From the NCBI RefSeq assembly GCF_021462265.1, contig NZ_JAJONF010000020.1:62001-126000 (forward strand): a DNA stretch of 64,000 bases, written 5' to 3'. Each line of letters opens with the position of its first letter. Position 1 is the first letter of the stretch. Positions 7,096-16,485 of this stretch are shown one piece after another. The translations under genes were made by a program, and so were the position numbers. Source of the stretch: Streptomyces shenzhenensis. Lineage in GTDB: Bacteria > Actinomycetota > Actinomycetes > Streptomycetales > Streptomycetaceae. The notes under the pieces are model-generated. The model was not told where the DNA came from, did not search any database, and saw only the letters and a program-made list of their open reading frames with translations.

Positions 7096-8634
7096 ATGCC
7101 ACACCCCACAGCCCACCCGCACTACTCCCCGTCGGCTTCACGCCCGGATTTCTCCCCACCAGAGGCAACCACAGGCAGCCACACCACACTGCAGGGACTC
7201 GCCTCCCTCCCCAGGCCCGCCGCCGACCTGGTCCTTCTCGGCGACCCCACCGGCCGCTACGCGGCAGGCAGCTACAGCAGGCTCAGGCCCGACGGCCGCA
7301 CGGTGGAACTGCGCGGCGACCGCCAGGGCATATCGGAGCACGGTCACCGGATCACCGCGGCAATCGCCTGCCACGTGGCCCGCGCCGGCGGAAGCGTCGA
7401 GCAGCTGACCCGGCTGCTGCTCCACCCCGACCACGAGGGCGGCCGCCACGCCCGGCACATCGCCCTGCGCTCCGGGCAGGCGCGTGCGCTGGACTACATC
7501 CACAGGGTATGGGCCAGCGCCGTGCAGACCGTGAGCACCAGCATGGTGCTCGGCTCCCGGGATCACGCCTACGAGGCCCTGGCCGCCCTGCGGGACCGCA
7601 TCGGGACCACACCGTGGCGCGGCGAGCGTGCAAGGACCGCACTGCGGGTTCTGCGAGCACATCTGACCTTCGCCGAGACCGCCGGCGGCCCGCTGCACCA
7701 CGCAAGCGAGCGGCAGACCGCAGAGGAGGCCGGGATCTCCCGGACGACCCTGCGGGCCGTCTACGAGACCATCCTCAGGCCCCAGGGCTGGCTGCGGCGC
7801 CTGCGGGTGGGACACGGCCGTGAAGGCTCCACCTGGTACCTCGCCCTGGGCACCCCCCACCGGCACGCGGGCACCGCTGTGCTGTCCCGTTCCCGTACCA
7901 CTCAGTACCCCCCCGGGCTGGCACTTGAGTGGCCCACCCCTGAGACCGGCGCGGACGCCGACATCGACTCCGCCGTCCTGGCCCGTCTGATGGGCCACGA
8001 CGCCTTCGCCCACCACGCTCTCGGCAGCGCCGCATTGATGATCATCAGTGCTCTGTATGCCCGTCCCAGCCAGACCGTCACCGATCTGATCGCCAGTTCC
8101 TCTGTCTCCCGCGCCACCACCTGCCGCACCCTGCAACGCCTGGCCCGCTATGGACTCGTCCAGCACCACGGCGAGACCTGGACCCTCACCCCCCACGCGT
8201 TGCCCGGCGTCGGCCACTCGCCCACCGCCTCCCAGACCGCTGCAGGCCTGCGGGCCGCCCAGAGCTTGGACGAGATCGCCCAACAGAGCGGGACAGCGGG
8301 CACGGCGGCCCGGCGCAAAGCCCTGCATGCGGACCAACGCGCGGCCTACCGCCAGGCGCTGGAACACCTGTCCGAGCACCGCAGCCGTGCCGTGGTGATC
8401 GTGCACGACGGCCGCCAGGTCCTGGTGCCCGCAGTACGGGCGGACGAGATACCCCCGGCCTGGCACGCCCCCGACGGACGCGTCCTCGACCCCGCCACCG
8501 GCCGGCCCGCAGAGGGGTGGCGGGTGGCCACGGACGGCCGATTGATCCTCATCGGTCCAGCCGACCAGCGCACCTACGACGAGCTGGCCGCAGCCCACGC
8601 CCAAGCCCTCAGTGAATGGGAGTCCGCAGCATGA
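7096..8634 (+). CDS. Plasmid/ICE-type multi-HTH DNA-binding protein
   Basis: A 512-residue protein of no named family that I can assign. Two winged-helix-like segments are visible: ERQTAEEAGISRTTLRAVYETIL (about residues 210-232) and PSQTVTDLIASSSVSRATTCRTLQRLARYGLVQHHGETW (about 318-356). The N-terminal 150 residues contain HRITAAIACHVARAGGSVEQL, resembling plasmid-borne replication- or transfer-associated proteins of actinomycetes. The start codon overlaps no clear ribosome site. Its stop overlaps the next gene's start (ATGA), so the pair is one operon. The content and position against a truncated ROK gene suggest horizontal acquisition. Confidence 0.55.
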   Translation: MPHPTAHPHYSPSASRPDFSPPEATTGSHTTLQGLASLPRPAADLVLLGDPTGRYAAGSYSRLRPDGRTVELRGDRQGISEHGHRITAAIACHVARAGGSVEQLTRLLLHPDHEGGRHARHIALRSGQARALDYIHRVWASAVQTVSTSMVLGSRDHAYEALAALRDRIGTTPWRGERARTALRVLRAHLTFAETAGGPLHHASERQTAEEAGISRTTLRAVYETILRPQGWLRRLRVGHGREGSTWYLALGTPHRHAGTAVLSRSRTTQYPPGLALEWPTPETGADADIDSAVLARLMGHDAFAHHALGSAALMIISALYARPSQTVTDLIASSSVSRATTCRTLQRLARYGLVQHHGETWTLTPHALPGVGHSPTASQTAAGLRAAQSLDEIAQQSGTAGTAARRKALHADQRAAYRQALEHLSEHRSRAVVIVHDGRQVLVPAVRADEIPPAWHAPDGRVLDPATGRPAEGWRVATDGRLILIGPADQRTYDELAAAHAQALSEWESAA

Positions 8635-9065
8635 ACCCAGCGCCCCCGGCAATGCCCAAGGGTGAGCCGCCCAGCCCTCAGACGCTGCGGAAGCAGTACG
8701 AGGCCGGTGCCACCGTGCAGGAGCTCGTGGCCACCAGCGGCCTGCCTTATGGGACGGTCCAGAACCGGCTGCGTGCGGCCGGAACGGTGATGCGGACGTC
8801 GTGGCAGACCCGCCGGATGCGTGAGGACGTGGAGGCCCGCGCCCGTCTGGCTGCCAGGCTGCGCACCCTCTACGACAAACACGGCGCCACCCTCGACGAC
8901 CTCGCGGCGGCCGCGGGCAAGTCCAAACCGGCTGCTCGGCGGCTGCTGATCGAGGCCGGCGGACGGGTGCGCACTACCCGGCAGACGATCCAGATCCGTT
9001 CCGCGGCGTCGCGGGCGAAACAGCACAAGCTCGCGCATTGGTTGCGGGTGCGATACGAGGCCTGA
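8631..9065 (+). CDS. Tandem helix-turn-helix protein
   Basis: A 144-residue basic protein built from two related HTH units. Unit one is LRKQYEAGATVQELVATSGL followed by PYGTVQNRLRAAGTVMRTSWQTR. Unit two is LRTLYDKHGATLDDLAAAAG followed by KSKPAARRLLIEAGGRVRTTRQT. Both end with the same (R/A)TxxQT signature, indicating an internal duplication. Such double-HTH proteins occur on Streptomyces mobile elements, where they probably bind DNA; no function is proven. It is translationally coupled to the upstream gene by ATGA overlap, and a ROK remnant follows immediately after its stop. Confidence 0.55.
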   Translation: MNPAPPAMPKGEPPSPQTLRKQYEAGATVQELVATSGLPYGTVQNRLRAAGTVMRTSWQTRRMREDVEARARLAARLRTLYDKHGATLDDLAAAAGKSKPAARRLLIEAGGRVRTTRQTIQIRSAASRAKQHKLAHWLRVRYEA

Positions 9066-9581
9066 GCCGCCGGCGACATCACCCACATCCGTATCCGAGG
9101 CGGCGCCGACATCCCCTGCTCCTGCGGCAACACAGGCTGCCTGGAGACCGCGGCCTCCGGCGCCGCGCTCGTCCGCATCCTGCGCACACGCGGCCTGGAC
9201 GTCACCAGCACCGAGGACGTGGTCCAGCTCGCCACCGACGCCGACCCGGAAGCCACCCGCGCCGTCCGCAGGGCCGGCGACCACCTCGGCCAGGTGCTCG
9301 CCGCCAACGTCAACTTCTTCAACCCGGACGCCGTCTATCTCGGCGGCATCCTCTCCACCCTCGAACCGTTCGTCGCCGCGGTGCGCAGCCAGCTCTACGA
9401 GAGCTGCCATCCGCTGGCGACCGAACACCTCACCATCGAACGGGCCATCCTCGGCGCCGACGCCGGACTGGTCGGAGTCGGACTCTTCGCCCTCCAGCGC
9501 GCCCTGGCCCGCGCTCTCGGCGACGCCGGCGGCACCGGCACGCACCGGTTCCACACCGTCGTGTCCCCCAGAGGGGGCTGA
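9066..9581 (+). pseudogene. 5'-truncated ROK-family gene (C-terminal half only)
   Basis: The frame directly after the preceding stop encodes AAGDITHIRI...IPCSCGNTGCLETAASG, the ROK zinc-binding signature (CxCGxxGCLE). It continues through LGQVLAANVNFFNPDAVYLGGIL to the family C-terminus. The N-terminal half (ATP-binding or HTH part) is missing and there is no start codon with a ribosome site at its head. Intact ROK proteins are about 300-400 residues; about 170 remain. The break lies exactly where the 7-9 kb insert ends, so insertion or deletion of the 5' half is the simplest reading. Confidence 0.8.
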
Positions 9582-9837
9582 CACCGGCCAGAACCCCCCC
9601 CTCGCCCCGCTGCGGACTCCCGCCCCCGGCCACGTCCCACGGCGCCGGGGCCCTCCGGCAGCCCGCCCGCCGGAAACGAAGTCCTCAAGGAAGCGAAAGC
9701 GAAACAAGTCCGGGGCCGGAACCGTCCGCCCTGGCCGGATCCCGGCCCCGCCGCCCATGGCCGGACCCGGGCAGCAGCCCGAGGACCGCGTAAAGAGTCC
9801 GGCACCGCCCATTTCGCACCACCCCGCACGAGGAGCC

Positions 9838-11362
9838 ATGACGCACACCCGCACCGCCGTCGCCCGCCCCGTCATCGCCGTCGCCGGCCTCGGCATCGAG
9901 TCCTCGACCTTCTCCCCCGCCCGCACCGAGGCGCCCGCCTTCCATCCCTCGCGCGGAGCCGAGGTGTTCGACCGGTACCCCTTCCTCGCCCCGGGCCAGG
10001 AACTGCGCGAGGCCGCCGAATGGCACGGTGCCCTGGTCGGCAAGTCGCTGCCCGGCGGCACCGTCACCGCCGCCGCCTGGACCGCGCTCACCGACGAACT
10101 GATCGAACGCCTCGCCACGCTGCCCCGGATGGACGGTCTCTGGTACGACATCCACGGCGCCATGACCGTGGAGGGGATCGACGACGCCGAGGCCGTCCTG
10201 CTGGAGCGCATCCGCGCCACCGTCGGCCCGGACGTGATCGTCTCCACCTCGATGGACCTGCACGGCAACGTCTCCCGTGAACTCGCCCATGGCAGCGACC
10301 TGATCACCTGCTACCGGATGGCCCCGCACGAAGGACCACATGGAGACCAAGGAGCGCGCCGTACGCAACCTGGTCGACCTGCTGGTCTCCGGCGGCCCCC
10401 GCCCGGTCAAGGCATGGGTGCCGGTCCCCGTGCTGCTGGCCGGCGAGCAGACCTCCACCCGCATCGAACCGGCGAAGAGCGTGTACGCGGCGGTCGACGA
10501 GGTCGAGGCCTCCGACGGCGTGACGGACACCGCCGTCTGGGTCGGTTACGCCTGGGCGGACGAGCCCCGCAACCGCGCCGTCGTGGTCGTCACCGGCGAC
10601 GACACGGCAGCGGTGACAGCCGGGGCCGAACGCCTCGCCCGGGGCTTCTGGGACGCCCGCCACGACTTCGACTTCGTCGCCCCGACGGGCACCTACGACG
10701 AACTCCTCGACGAGGCCCTCACCTCCGACCAGCGGCCGTACTTCATCAGCGACACCGGCGACAACCCCACCGCGGGCGGCGCCGGCGACGTCACCTGGGG
10801 CCTGACCCGGCTGTTGCGACGTCCCGAGTTCCACAAGGAGGACGGGCCCACCGTCATCTACGCCTCGGTGCCCGCCCCCGCCGCGATCGACACCGCCGTC
10901 GCCGCCGGGATCGGCGCCACCGTCACCGTCGTTGCCGGCGCGGACGTCGACCACCGGCACGCCGGCCCCGTCACCCTCACCGGCGTGGTCCACGCCATCC
11001 GGCACGGCGACCGGGACGCAGAGACCGAGGTCGTCATCCGCGTCGGCAGCGTGCACGCCATCCTCACCAGGCTGCGCAAGCCCTACCACCACGAGCACGA
11101 CTTCACCGACCTCGGCCTCGCCCCGCGCTCCGCCGACATCGTGATCGTCAAGATCGGCTACCTGGAACCCGAGCTGTTCGACATGTCGGCCGACTGGAAA
11201 ATGGCCCTCACCCCCGGCGGCGTCGACCAGGACCTGGTCCGCCTCGGCCACCGCCGCATCCGCCGCCCCATGTTCCCCTTCGACCCTGACATGGCAACCC
11301 CGGACCTGACAGCCCGTGTCATCCTCGCCTCCCACGAACCGCTCACCGGAGACGACGAGTGA
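9838..11362 (+). pseudogene. M81-family metallopeptidase (MlrC-like) with a +1 frameshift
   Basis: The first frame (ATG 9838) encodes VIAVAGLGIESSTFSP... through GLWYDIHGAMTVEG, SMDLHGNVS and TCYRMAPH, the M81/DUF1485 zinc-binding half. The continuation is in another frame: METKERAVRNLVDLL..., SVYAAVDEVEASDGVTDTAVWVGYAWADEP, and PYFISDTGDNPTAGGAGDVT, the MlrC C-terminal half. Removing one G near 10331 restores MAPHEDHMETKERAV, the expected junction. The full product would be about 507 residues. Either the gene is newly inactivated or this is a one-base assembly error. It overlaps the cutC start by four bases. Confidence 0.8.
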
Positions 11363-12235
11363 GCGCGCGCGCCACCCGGCCTCTCGGCCCGCATCCGACC
11401 GGCGGTGCGGGCCCGGCCGCCGCACCGGCGACCGACGGCCAGGTCCCCGGACCCGGACGGCCCCACACCGCCGGACCCGTCACGCGGCCCGCGCTGGAGA
11501 TCGCCGTCACCTCGGCAGCCGGTGCCCGTACCGCCCTCGGCCACGGAGCCGACCGCCTCGAACTCTGCACCGCTCTGGAACTGGGGGGCCTGACCCCCTC
11601 GGCCGCCCTCGTCGAAGCGGTCGCCGCCGTGGGCCTGCCGGTTCAGGTGCTGGTCCGCTGCCGGCCGGGCGACTTCGTCTACGACACCGAGGAGACCGCG
11701 CTGATGGTCGCCGAGGTGCGATCCGTGATCGCCTCCGGAACCTCCGGTGTGGTTGTCGGCGCGCTCACCGCCGACGGCAGCCTCGACACCGCCGCCGTCA
11801 CCCGTCTCGCCGCCGCCGCTCACGGCGTGGGCCGCCCCGTCGAGGTGACACTGCACCGCGCCATCGATCAGGCCGCGGACCCTGTCGCCACCGCCGCGCT
11901 GCTGCCCGCCCTGGGACTCACCCGGGTACTCACCTCCGGCGGCGCCCCGACGGCCGCGCAGGGCCTGGCCCGCCTCGCCGCCATGGTCGAAGCCGCGCCC
12001 GGTGTACAGGTGATGGCGGGTGGCGGGGTACGCCCGGCCGACATCCCGGAGTTGACAGCCGCCGGCGTGGCCGCTCCACCTCTCGGCGAAGCGCCGCGCC
12101 GAGCCCCGGAGCGGGGCCACGTGGATCCCCCTCGGCGCCTCCGGCGCGTCCCCCGAGCAGGACACCCGGTTCGTCACCGACCCGGCGATGGTCGCCGAAG
12201 CCAGAAGAATGCTGGAGCCGCGGACAACACCCTGA
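11359..12235 (+). pseudogene. cutC: CutC-family copper homeostasis protein with a C-terminal frameshift
   Basis: The GTG start at 11359 overlaps the M81 stop. After a Pro/Ala-rich leader of about 45 residues, the CutC TIM barrel reads LEIAVTSAAGARTALGHGADRLELCTALELGGLTPS, VLVRCRPGDFVYDTEET, VEVTLHRAIDQ and VQVMAGGGVRPADIPEL. Near 12076 the frame is lost and runs on to 12279. The correct C-terminus, HLSAKRRAEPRSGATWIPLG... ending at a TGA at 12233-12235, lies one frame over. A single indel explains it. CutC is linked to copper tolerance in some bacteria. The ROK-M81-CutC order suggests one former operon in which all three members are now broken. Confidence 0.8.
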
Positions 12236-12279
12236 CCACGCCCCCCCCTCCAGCAGACCCCACCGTGCCCACCGCATAA

Positions 12280-12617
12280 GGCCTCCGGCCAAAAGCCCAT
12301 CCCCGATACAGAGCACGATCAGGTCTGCTGGTTCCCTGCTCTGCCGCACCCGGCCGAGGTCCGCAGCAAGGCAACTCCGCCGAAGCCACTCGTGGGACAA
12401 GCCGGGCCCAAGAACGCTGCCGTGCAGGAGTTCACGCAGGTGCTCCCGACCCGCATGATCGCCGACGTGAGCGCCCCGGAGAGTCCGGTGACCGGACTCT
12501 CCAGCACGACGGTTGGCGCGTCGACCGGAGCGTGAGGCACAACGTTCCTTCCTGGAGGCCGGTTTCGAGTGGGCTCCACGGCCGCTCGTCGTGCGGAGAC
12601 GGGTGAGTTGCCCGAAC
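12280..12617. other. Intergenic stretch with a terminator hairpin
   Basis: No supported gene. It contains the perfect hairpin at 12478-12502, described separately. Confidence 0.4.
12478..12502. terminator. Perfect 11-bp hairpin
   Basis: GGAGAGTCCGG and CCGGACTCTCC pair perfectly around a TGA loop. There is no U-tract, as is usual in Streptomyces terminators. It can serve the cutC side and the leftward small membrane gene. Confidence 0.6.
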
Positions 12618-12818
12618 TCAATGTGAATCGGGGTAGCGTGCCCGGCCGTTGGGCAGTTCGCCGGAAGTTGTCTCCTCGAGCAACGCCGTGTACTTCCGGG
12701 AGAGTTCGTCGTAGCGTGCCTCGTCGCCGCCCGCCTGACGCTTACGCCTGCTCAGGAGGTACAGAGCAGCAGGCCCGGTGATCATCGAGACGACCGGGAT
12801 CAGCGCCCACCACGGCAT
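12618..12818 (-). CDS. Small single-pass membrane protein
   Basis: A 66-residue protein: MPWWALIPVVSMITGPAALYLLS forms one N-terminal transmembrane helix, followed by a basic stop-transfer patch RRKRQ and an amphipathic charged tail EARYDELSRKYTALLEE likely to form a coiled coil. The layout resembles PspB-like or envelope-stress small proteins, but no family assignment is secure. The ATG at 12818 has an excellent GGGGAGG ribosome site five bases upstream. Confidence 0.6.
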   Translation of the reverse strand: MPWWALIPVVSMITGPAALYLLSRRKRQAGGDEARYDELSRKYTALLEETTSGELPNGRARYPDSH

Positions 12819-13091
12819 GGATCCTCCCCTGTGCGGTATTCCGGGGGAGCACGCGTGCGCTCCGGTGGAAGCCTAGCCGCTGACGGTCCGCAGGCCAACG
12901 TCGTGGGTGACCGATGAACACATCGTCCACCCACGATCCACATTTTCACTTCAGGTACTGGACTGGCGCCCCGATTCGCTTCTAAGTTCGCCTCCTGGCA
13001 GGGACGTTGTGCACAATCGTGACCCGGCGTGCGCAACCCTCTTTCCGGCAGGTCCGTTGTTGCACCACCCCCTGTGCGATGAGAAGAGACT

Positions 13092-14168
13092 GTGGAAAAA
13101 ACGAGTGCCCCCACGCTCAGCGACCCGCTCCCCGGACAACCCGCCCTCGCACCGTTCCCGGGCCGCCCCCGGTTTCTGGTGCTCGGTCTGCTCGCCATCA
13201 CCGACGGCCGTGAGACCGTCGTGCTCCAGCCCTCCCGCCCCGCCTCACTGCTTGCCGCGCTCCTGCTCCACCCCGGCTCCGTCGTCTCCACCGGCTTCCT
13301 TCAGCGCGTGGTCTGGGGCAGTCGGCCACCCGCAGGCGGCAAGTCCGCCCTGCACACCTGTGTGCTGCGGCTGCGCCGGCTCTTCGCCAAGTACGGCATC
13401 GCGGATCACGCGATCGAGGCGGTCCCCGGTGGTTACCGGCTCCACGCCGATGCCGACACCCTCGACCTGCTCCACTTCCGCGATCTGCTCGCCCAGGCCT
13501 CGGCGAGCGAGGATCCGGAGGACGCGCTGCGCCTGGCCCAGGCCGCGTTACGGCTGTGGCAGGAGCCCCTCCTCGGCAACGTCCAGTCCGACGACCTCCA
13601 CCGCGACCAGGTGCCGCGCCTCGCCGAGGAACGCCTGCTCGCGGTCGAGCAGGTCTTCGACGGCGAACTGCGCCTCGGACGGCACCGCGAGATGATCGCC
13701 GACGCCCGTCGGGCCGTCCAGGCGCACCCCGGGCACGAAGGGCTGTCCGCCCTGCTCATCGAGGCGCTCTACCGGTCCGGCCGGCGCGCCGAAGCGCTCA
13801 CGGAGTACCGCAGGATCCACTCCCACCTGGCCGGCGAACTGGGCGTGGAACCCGGGCCCGCGCTGCGTGACCTGCAACTCGCCGTGCTGCGTGGCGATCC
13901 GCCCGATGGTCGGCCCGCGCTCCCCCCGGCGGGCGCCCCGCCCACGGTCCCCGCGGACACACCCCCGGGTCTGGGCAGAGCTTCCCCCGCCGCGCCCGGT
14001 GCCCTCGTCCTTCGCTCCCTCGTCGACGCGGGGCTGCTCGAGGAAGGCCCGCCCGGCCGCTACCGCGTTCACGACCTGCTCCGCCTCTTCGCTCAGGCGG
14101 CCGGCGCCTCCCTTCCGTCGGCAGCCCCGCACGGTCCGACCGGCCTTCCCCCGTCGGTCGCCCGCTGA
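13092..14168 (+). CDS. SARP-type pathway regulator with an AfsR-like tail
   Basis: A 358-residue activator. Residues about 25-115 form the OmpR-type winged helix (FLVLGLLAITDGRETVVLQPSRPASLLAALLLHPGSVVS...LRLRRLFAKYG...VPGGYRL), and about 120-265 the BTAD domain (LDLLHFRDLLAQA...EHRELGVEP-type ending IHSHLAGELGVEPGPALRDLQ). After a Pro-rich linker the C-terminus reads LVLRSLVDAGLLEEGPPGRYRVHDLLRLFAQ, which in AfsR-type proteins lies after the NB-ARC ATPase. Here the NB-ARC part is absent. SARPs bind repeats near -35 elements of biosynthetic promoters. It immediately precedes and faces the RiPP operon (35 bases between stop and next start), so it is the likely switch. Start is GTG. Confidence 0.82.
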   Translation: MEKTSAPTLSDPLPGQPALAPFPGRPRFLVLGLLAITDGRETVVLQPSRPASLLAALLLHPGSVVSTGFLQRVVWGSRPPAGGKSALHTCVLRLRRLFAKYGIADHAIEAVPGGYRLHADADTLDLLHFRDLLAQASASEDPEDALRLAQAALRLWQEPLLGNVQSDDLHRDQVPRLAEERLLAVEQVFDGELRLGRHREMIADARRAVQAHPGHEGLSALLIEALYRSGRRAEALTEYRRIHSHLAGELGVEPGPALRDLQLAVLRGDPPDGRPALPPAGAPPTVPADTPPGLGRASPAAPGALVLRSLVDAGLLEEGPPGRYRVHDLLRLFAQAAGASLPSAAPHGPTGLPPSVAR

Positions 14169-14202
14169 CCACTCCGCCGCTCTTTCGGAGGTTTCGGAAC
14201 CC

Positions 14203-16485
14203 ATGGCCCAAACGCCCGCGTCCTACGAGGAGATCGCGCAGTCGCGGCCCCGCATCCGCAGGGATGTGCTCTTCACCCGGACACCGTCCGGTGTGCTGTT
14301 CCACAACGCACACGGAGGCTTCAACGTCGTCACCCAGTCCGCCTACCGCTTCGCCTCCTTGATCGTGCCCCACCTCAACGGCGAGCGGAGTGTCGAGGAA
14401 CTGGTCGCCGGCCTGGGGGACAAGCAACGCGACATGGTGGTCCAACTTGTGCGCGCTCTCTACGCGCGTGGCTTCGCCCGGGACGCCGTGCCCAGACCCT
14501 CGGCGGACGTGCTGTCGCCGCAGGTCGCAGAGCGTTTCGCCCATCAACTCGACTACCTGGACCACTACGCGGACGACGCGCCCGGACGGTTCCTGCGTTT
14601 CCGGTCCACCGCGGTGGCCGTCCTCGGTGACGACGCCCTCGCGCGCTGGGCCGCGCTCGGCCTGCTCCGCAACGGCAGTGCCGTGGTCGCGGTCACGGAG
14701 AGCGATGCCGGCCGTGGCCTGCGTCGTGAACTGCACGGTGTGGAGGGAACCACCGAACTCGACGCCGAGGCCGCGGCCCTCGCCGCCGCCGGCTGCGTCC
14801 CTCGCCTGGTCCGCCTCCCCGAGCCCGTCGGCGGAACCTACGGCTGGGACGACCTGGACGGCTGGGACACCGTGCTGGTCACGGCAGGGACCACGGGGCA
14901 CCGCCAGATGCTCCGGCTGCTCACCGAGGGTGTGCCGGAGGGCCGAAGGCTGCTCGGCGCCTGGACCTTCGGCAACCGTGCCGTCGTGGGCCCGGTGATG
15001 ACCGCCGGCACCCCCGGCTGCTGGTCCTGCGCCGTCCTGCGTCTCGGTGCGGGCACCGACGCCTCCGACAGCGCCGATCTCTGGGCCGCCATCGGTCCCG
15101 CCGCCCCTCTCGGAGCACCGGCACCCGACCTCGGCGGACCACTCGCCGGGATGCTCGGCAACCTCCTCGCGTTCGAGGTGTTCCGCCTCGTCACCGAGGC
15201 CCTGCCTGCCGAGACCCGCAATCAGATCGTCGTCCAGGACCTCGACTCCCTGGACGTGCTCACCGAGCCTCTGCTGCCGCATCCGCGCTGCCCCTTCTGC
15301 GCCGCCGGCAACGACGCCGCCGAGCCCGGCACGGTGACCGGCGACGCCCTGCGCACACCCCACACGGACGACGAGCCCGTGTCCCTTCCCGGCGACGGTG
15401 CCGCCGACGAGAGCGCCTCCCGGGCCGCCCTCGCCGCGCTGGAGGAGCGCGACGTCCTCGTCCACGAAGCGGCCGGAGTCTTCACCGCGTACGTGGACGA
15501 CGACTGGGAGCAGACCCCGCTCAAGGTCAGCACCGTGCGCATGGGTATCGCGCCCGGCCGGGTGCGCCAAATATCCGCCGTCGACATCCACCATGTCGTC
15601 GGCGCCCGCCTCCGCGGTCTCTTCCGCGCCGCCGAGGTCTACGCCGAACACGTCGTCCCGCCCCGCGTGCTCGAGGCCGCCGCCCTGGAGGCGGCCGCCG
15701 GCAAGTGGCCTCGTGTCGCCCCTGCCGAACTCGCCGTCTGCAGCGGTCTCGACGTCCCCGCCGATCAGGTCGCCCACTGGTGCGAGGCCACCTCTCTGCT
15801 CGACGGGCAGACCGTGCTGGTTCCCGCCGGAGCCGTGCGCACCCTCGGCCGCTGGAACGGGCAGGACCTCTTCGAACGCACCTCGGCCGGCACCGGCGCC
15901 GCCGCAGCCCCGCGCGCCGCCCTCACCCGCGCCCTGCGCACCGCGCTCACCCACGACGCTCTGCACGGCGCCGTACGCCGCACCGCTCCGGTGCCGTCCG
16001 TGGACCTCGCCGCTCCGACCGGCGACCCCGAACTCCTCTTCCTCGTCCGCTCGGCGGAGCACCTCGGTGTCGTCCCGGAGGTGCTCGACCTCACCGCCGC
16101 CGGCGGTCACACCCTGCCCGTCGCCGTGGCACGCTTCACCGACTCCGGATCCGGTGCGGTGCGCTGGGCCGCCGGCAGCGGGCTGCGCCCGCGTGAGGCG
16201 GTGCTGGAGGCGCTGCGGGACCTCCTCGGCGCCGAGCAACTGCGCCGCGCCGGAGGCGAACCCGACACCGGGGACGGGCTCTGGGCCGACCTGGACGCCA
16301 CCACGCTTGTCGCCGCCGACGGCGCACCGCACGCGGAGGCCACCACCTGGGCCGCCGTCCTGGACAGCCTCGCCGCCGCGGGCCGCGACGCGTACGCGCT
16401 GCCCGTGAGCGCGCCCGACCTCGCCACGGGCCGCGTCCACGCCGTGCGCGTGCTGCTGAGCCGTGGGGAGCGCCGTGCCGGCTGA
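14203..16485 (+). CDS. RiPP leader-binding ThiF-like cyclodehydratase partner with a degenerate YcaO tail
   Basis: A 760-residue protein starting ATG behind GGAGG. Residues about 20-95 look like a RiPP recognition element (PqqD-like winged helix; VLFTRTPSGVLFHNAHGGF, HLNGERSVEELVAGL). Residues about 100-380 are the E1/ThiF-like domain with two zinc-ligand pairs, GCWSC near 270 and CPFC near 365. The remaining 370 residues align in order with the YcaO fold (DVPADQVAHWCEATSLLDGQ, TVLVPAGAVRT, ALTRALRTALTHDALHG, PVAVARFTDSGSGAVRW) but lack the Glu/Arg-rich ATP-binding motifs. It probably binds the leader and delivers the precursor to the YcaO enzymes, like TbtF-type proteins. First gene of the operon. 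Confidence 0.82.
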   Translation: MAQTPASYEEIAQSRPRIRRDVLFTRTPSGVLFHNAHGGFNVVTQSAYRFASLIVPHLNGERSVEELVAGLGDKQRDMVVQLVRALYARGFARDAVPRPSADVLSPQVAERFAHQLDYLDHYADDAPGRFLRFRSTAVAVLGDDALARWAALGLLRNGSAVVAVTESDAGRGLRRELHGVEGTTELDAEAAALAAAGCVPRLVRLPEPVGGTYGWDDLDGWDTVLVTAGTTGHRQMLRLLTEGVPEGRRLLGAWTFGNRAVVGPVMTAGTPGCWSCAVLRLGAGTDASDSADLWAAIGPAAPLGAPAPDLGGPLAGMLGNLLAFEVFRLVTEALPAETRNQIVVQDLDSLDVLTEPLLPHPRCPFCAAGNDAAEPGTVTGDALRTPHTDDEPVSLPGDGAADESASRAALAALEERDVLVHEAAGVFTAYVDDDWEQTPLKVSTVRMGIAPGRVRQISAVDIHHVVGARLRGLFRAAEVYAEHVVPPRVLEAAALEAAAGKWPRVAPAELAVCSGLDVPADQVAHWCEATSLLDGQTVLVPAGAVRTLGRWNGQDLFERTSAGTGAAAAPRAALTRALRTALTHDALHGAVRRTAPVPSVDLAAPTGDPELLFLVRSAEHLGVVPEVLDLTAAGGHTLPVAVARFTDSGSGAVRWAAGSGLRPREAVLEALRDLLGAEQLRRAGGEPDTGDGLWADLDATTLVAADGAPHAEATTWAAVLDSLAAAGRDAYALPVSAPDLATGRVHAVRVLLSRGERRAG

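Noticed and set aside
8574..10307. 577-residue reverse frame across the ROK and M81 region
   Set aside because: Antisense to genes with clear signatures; no domain of its own.
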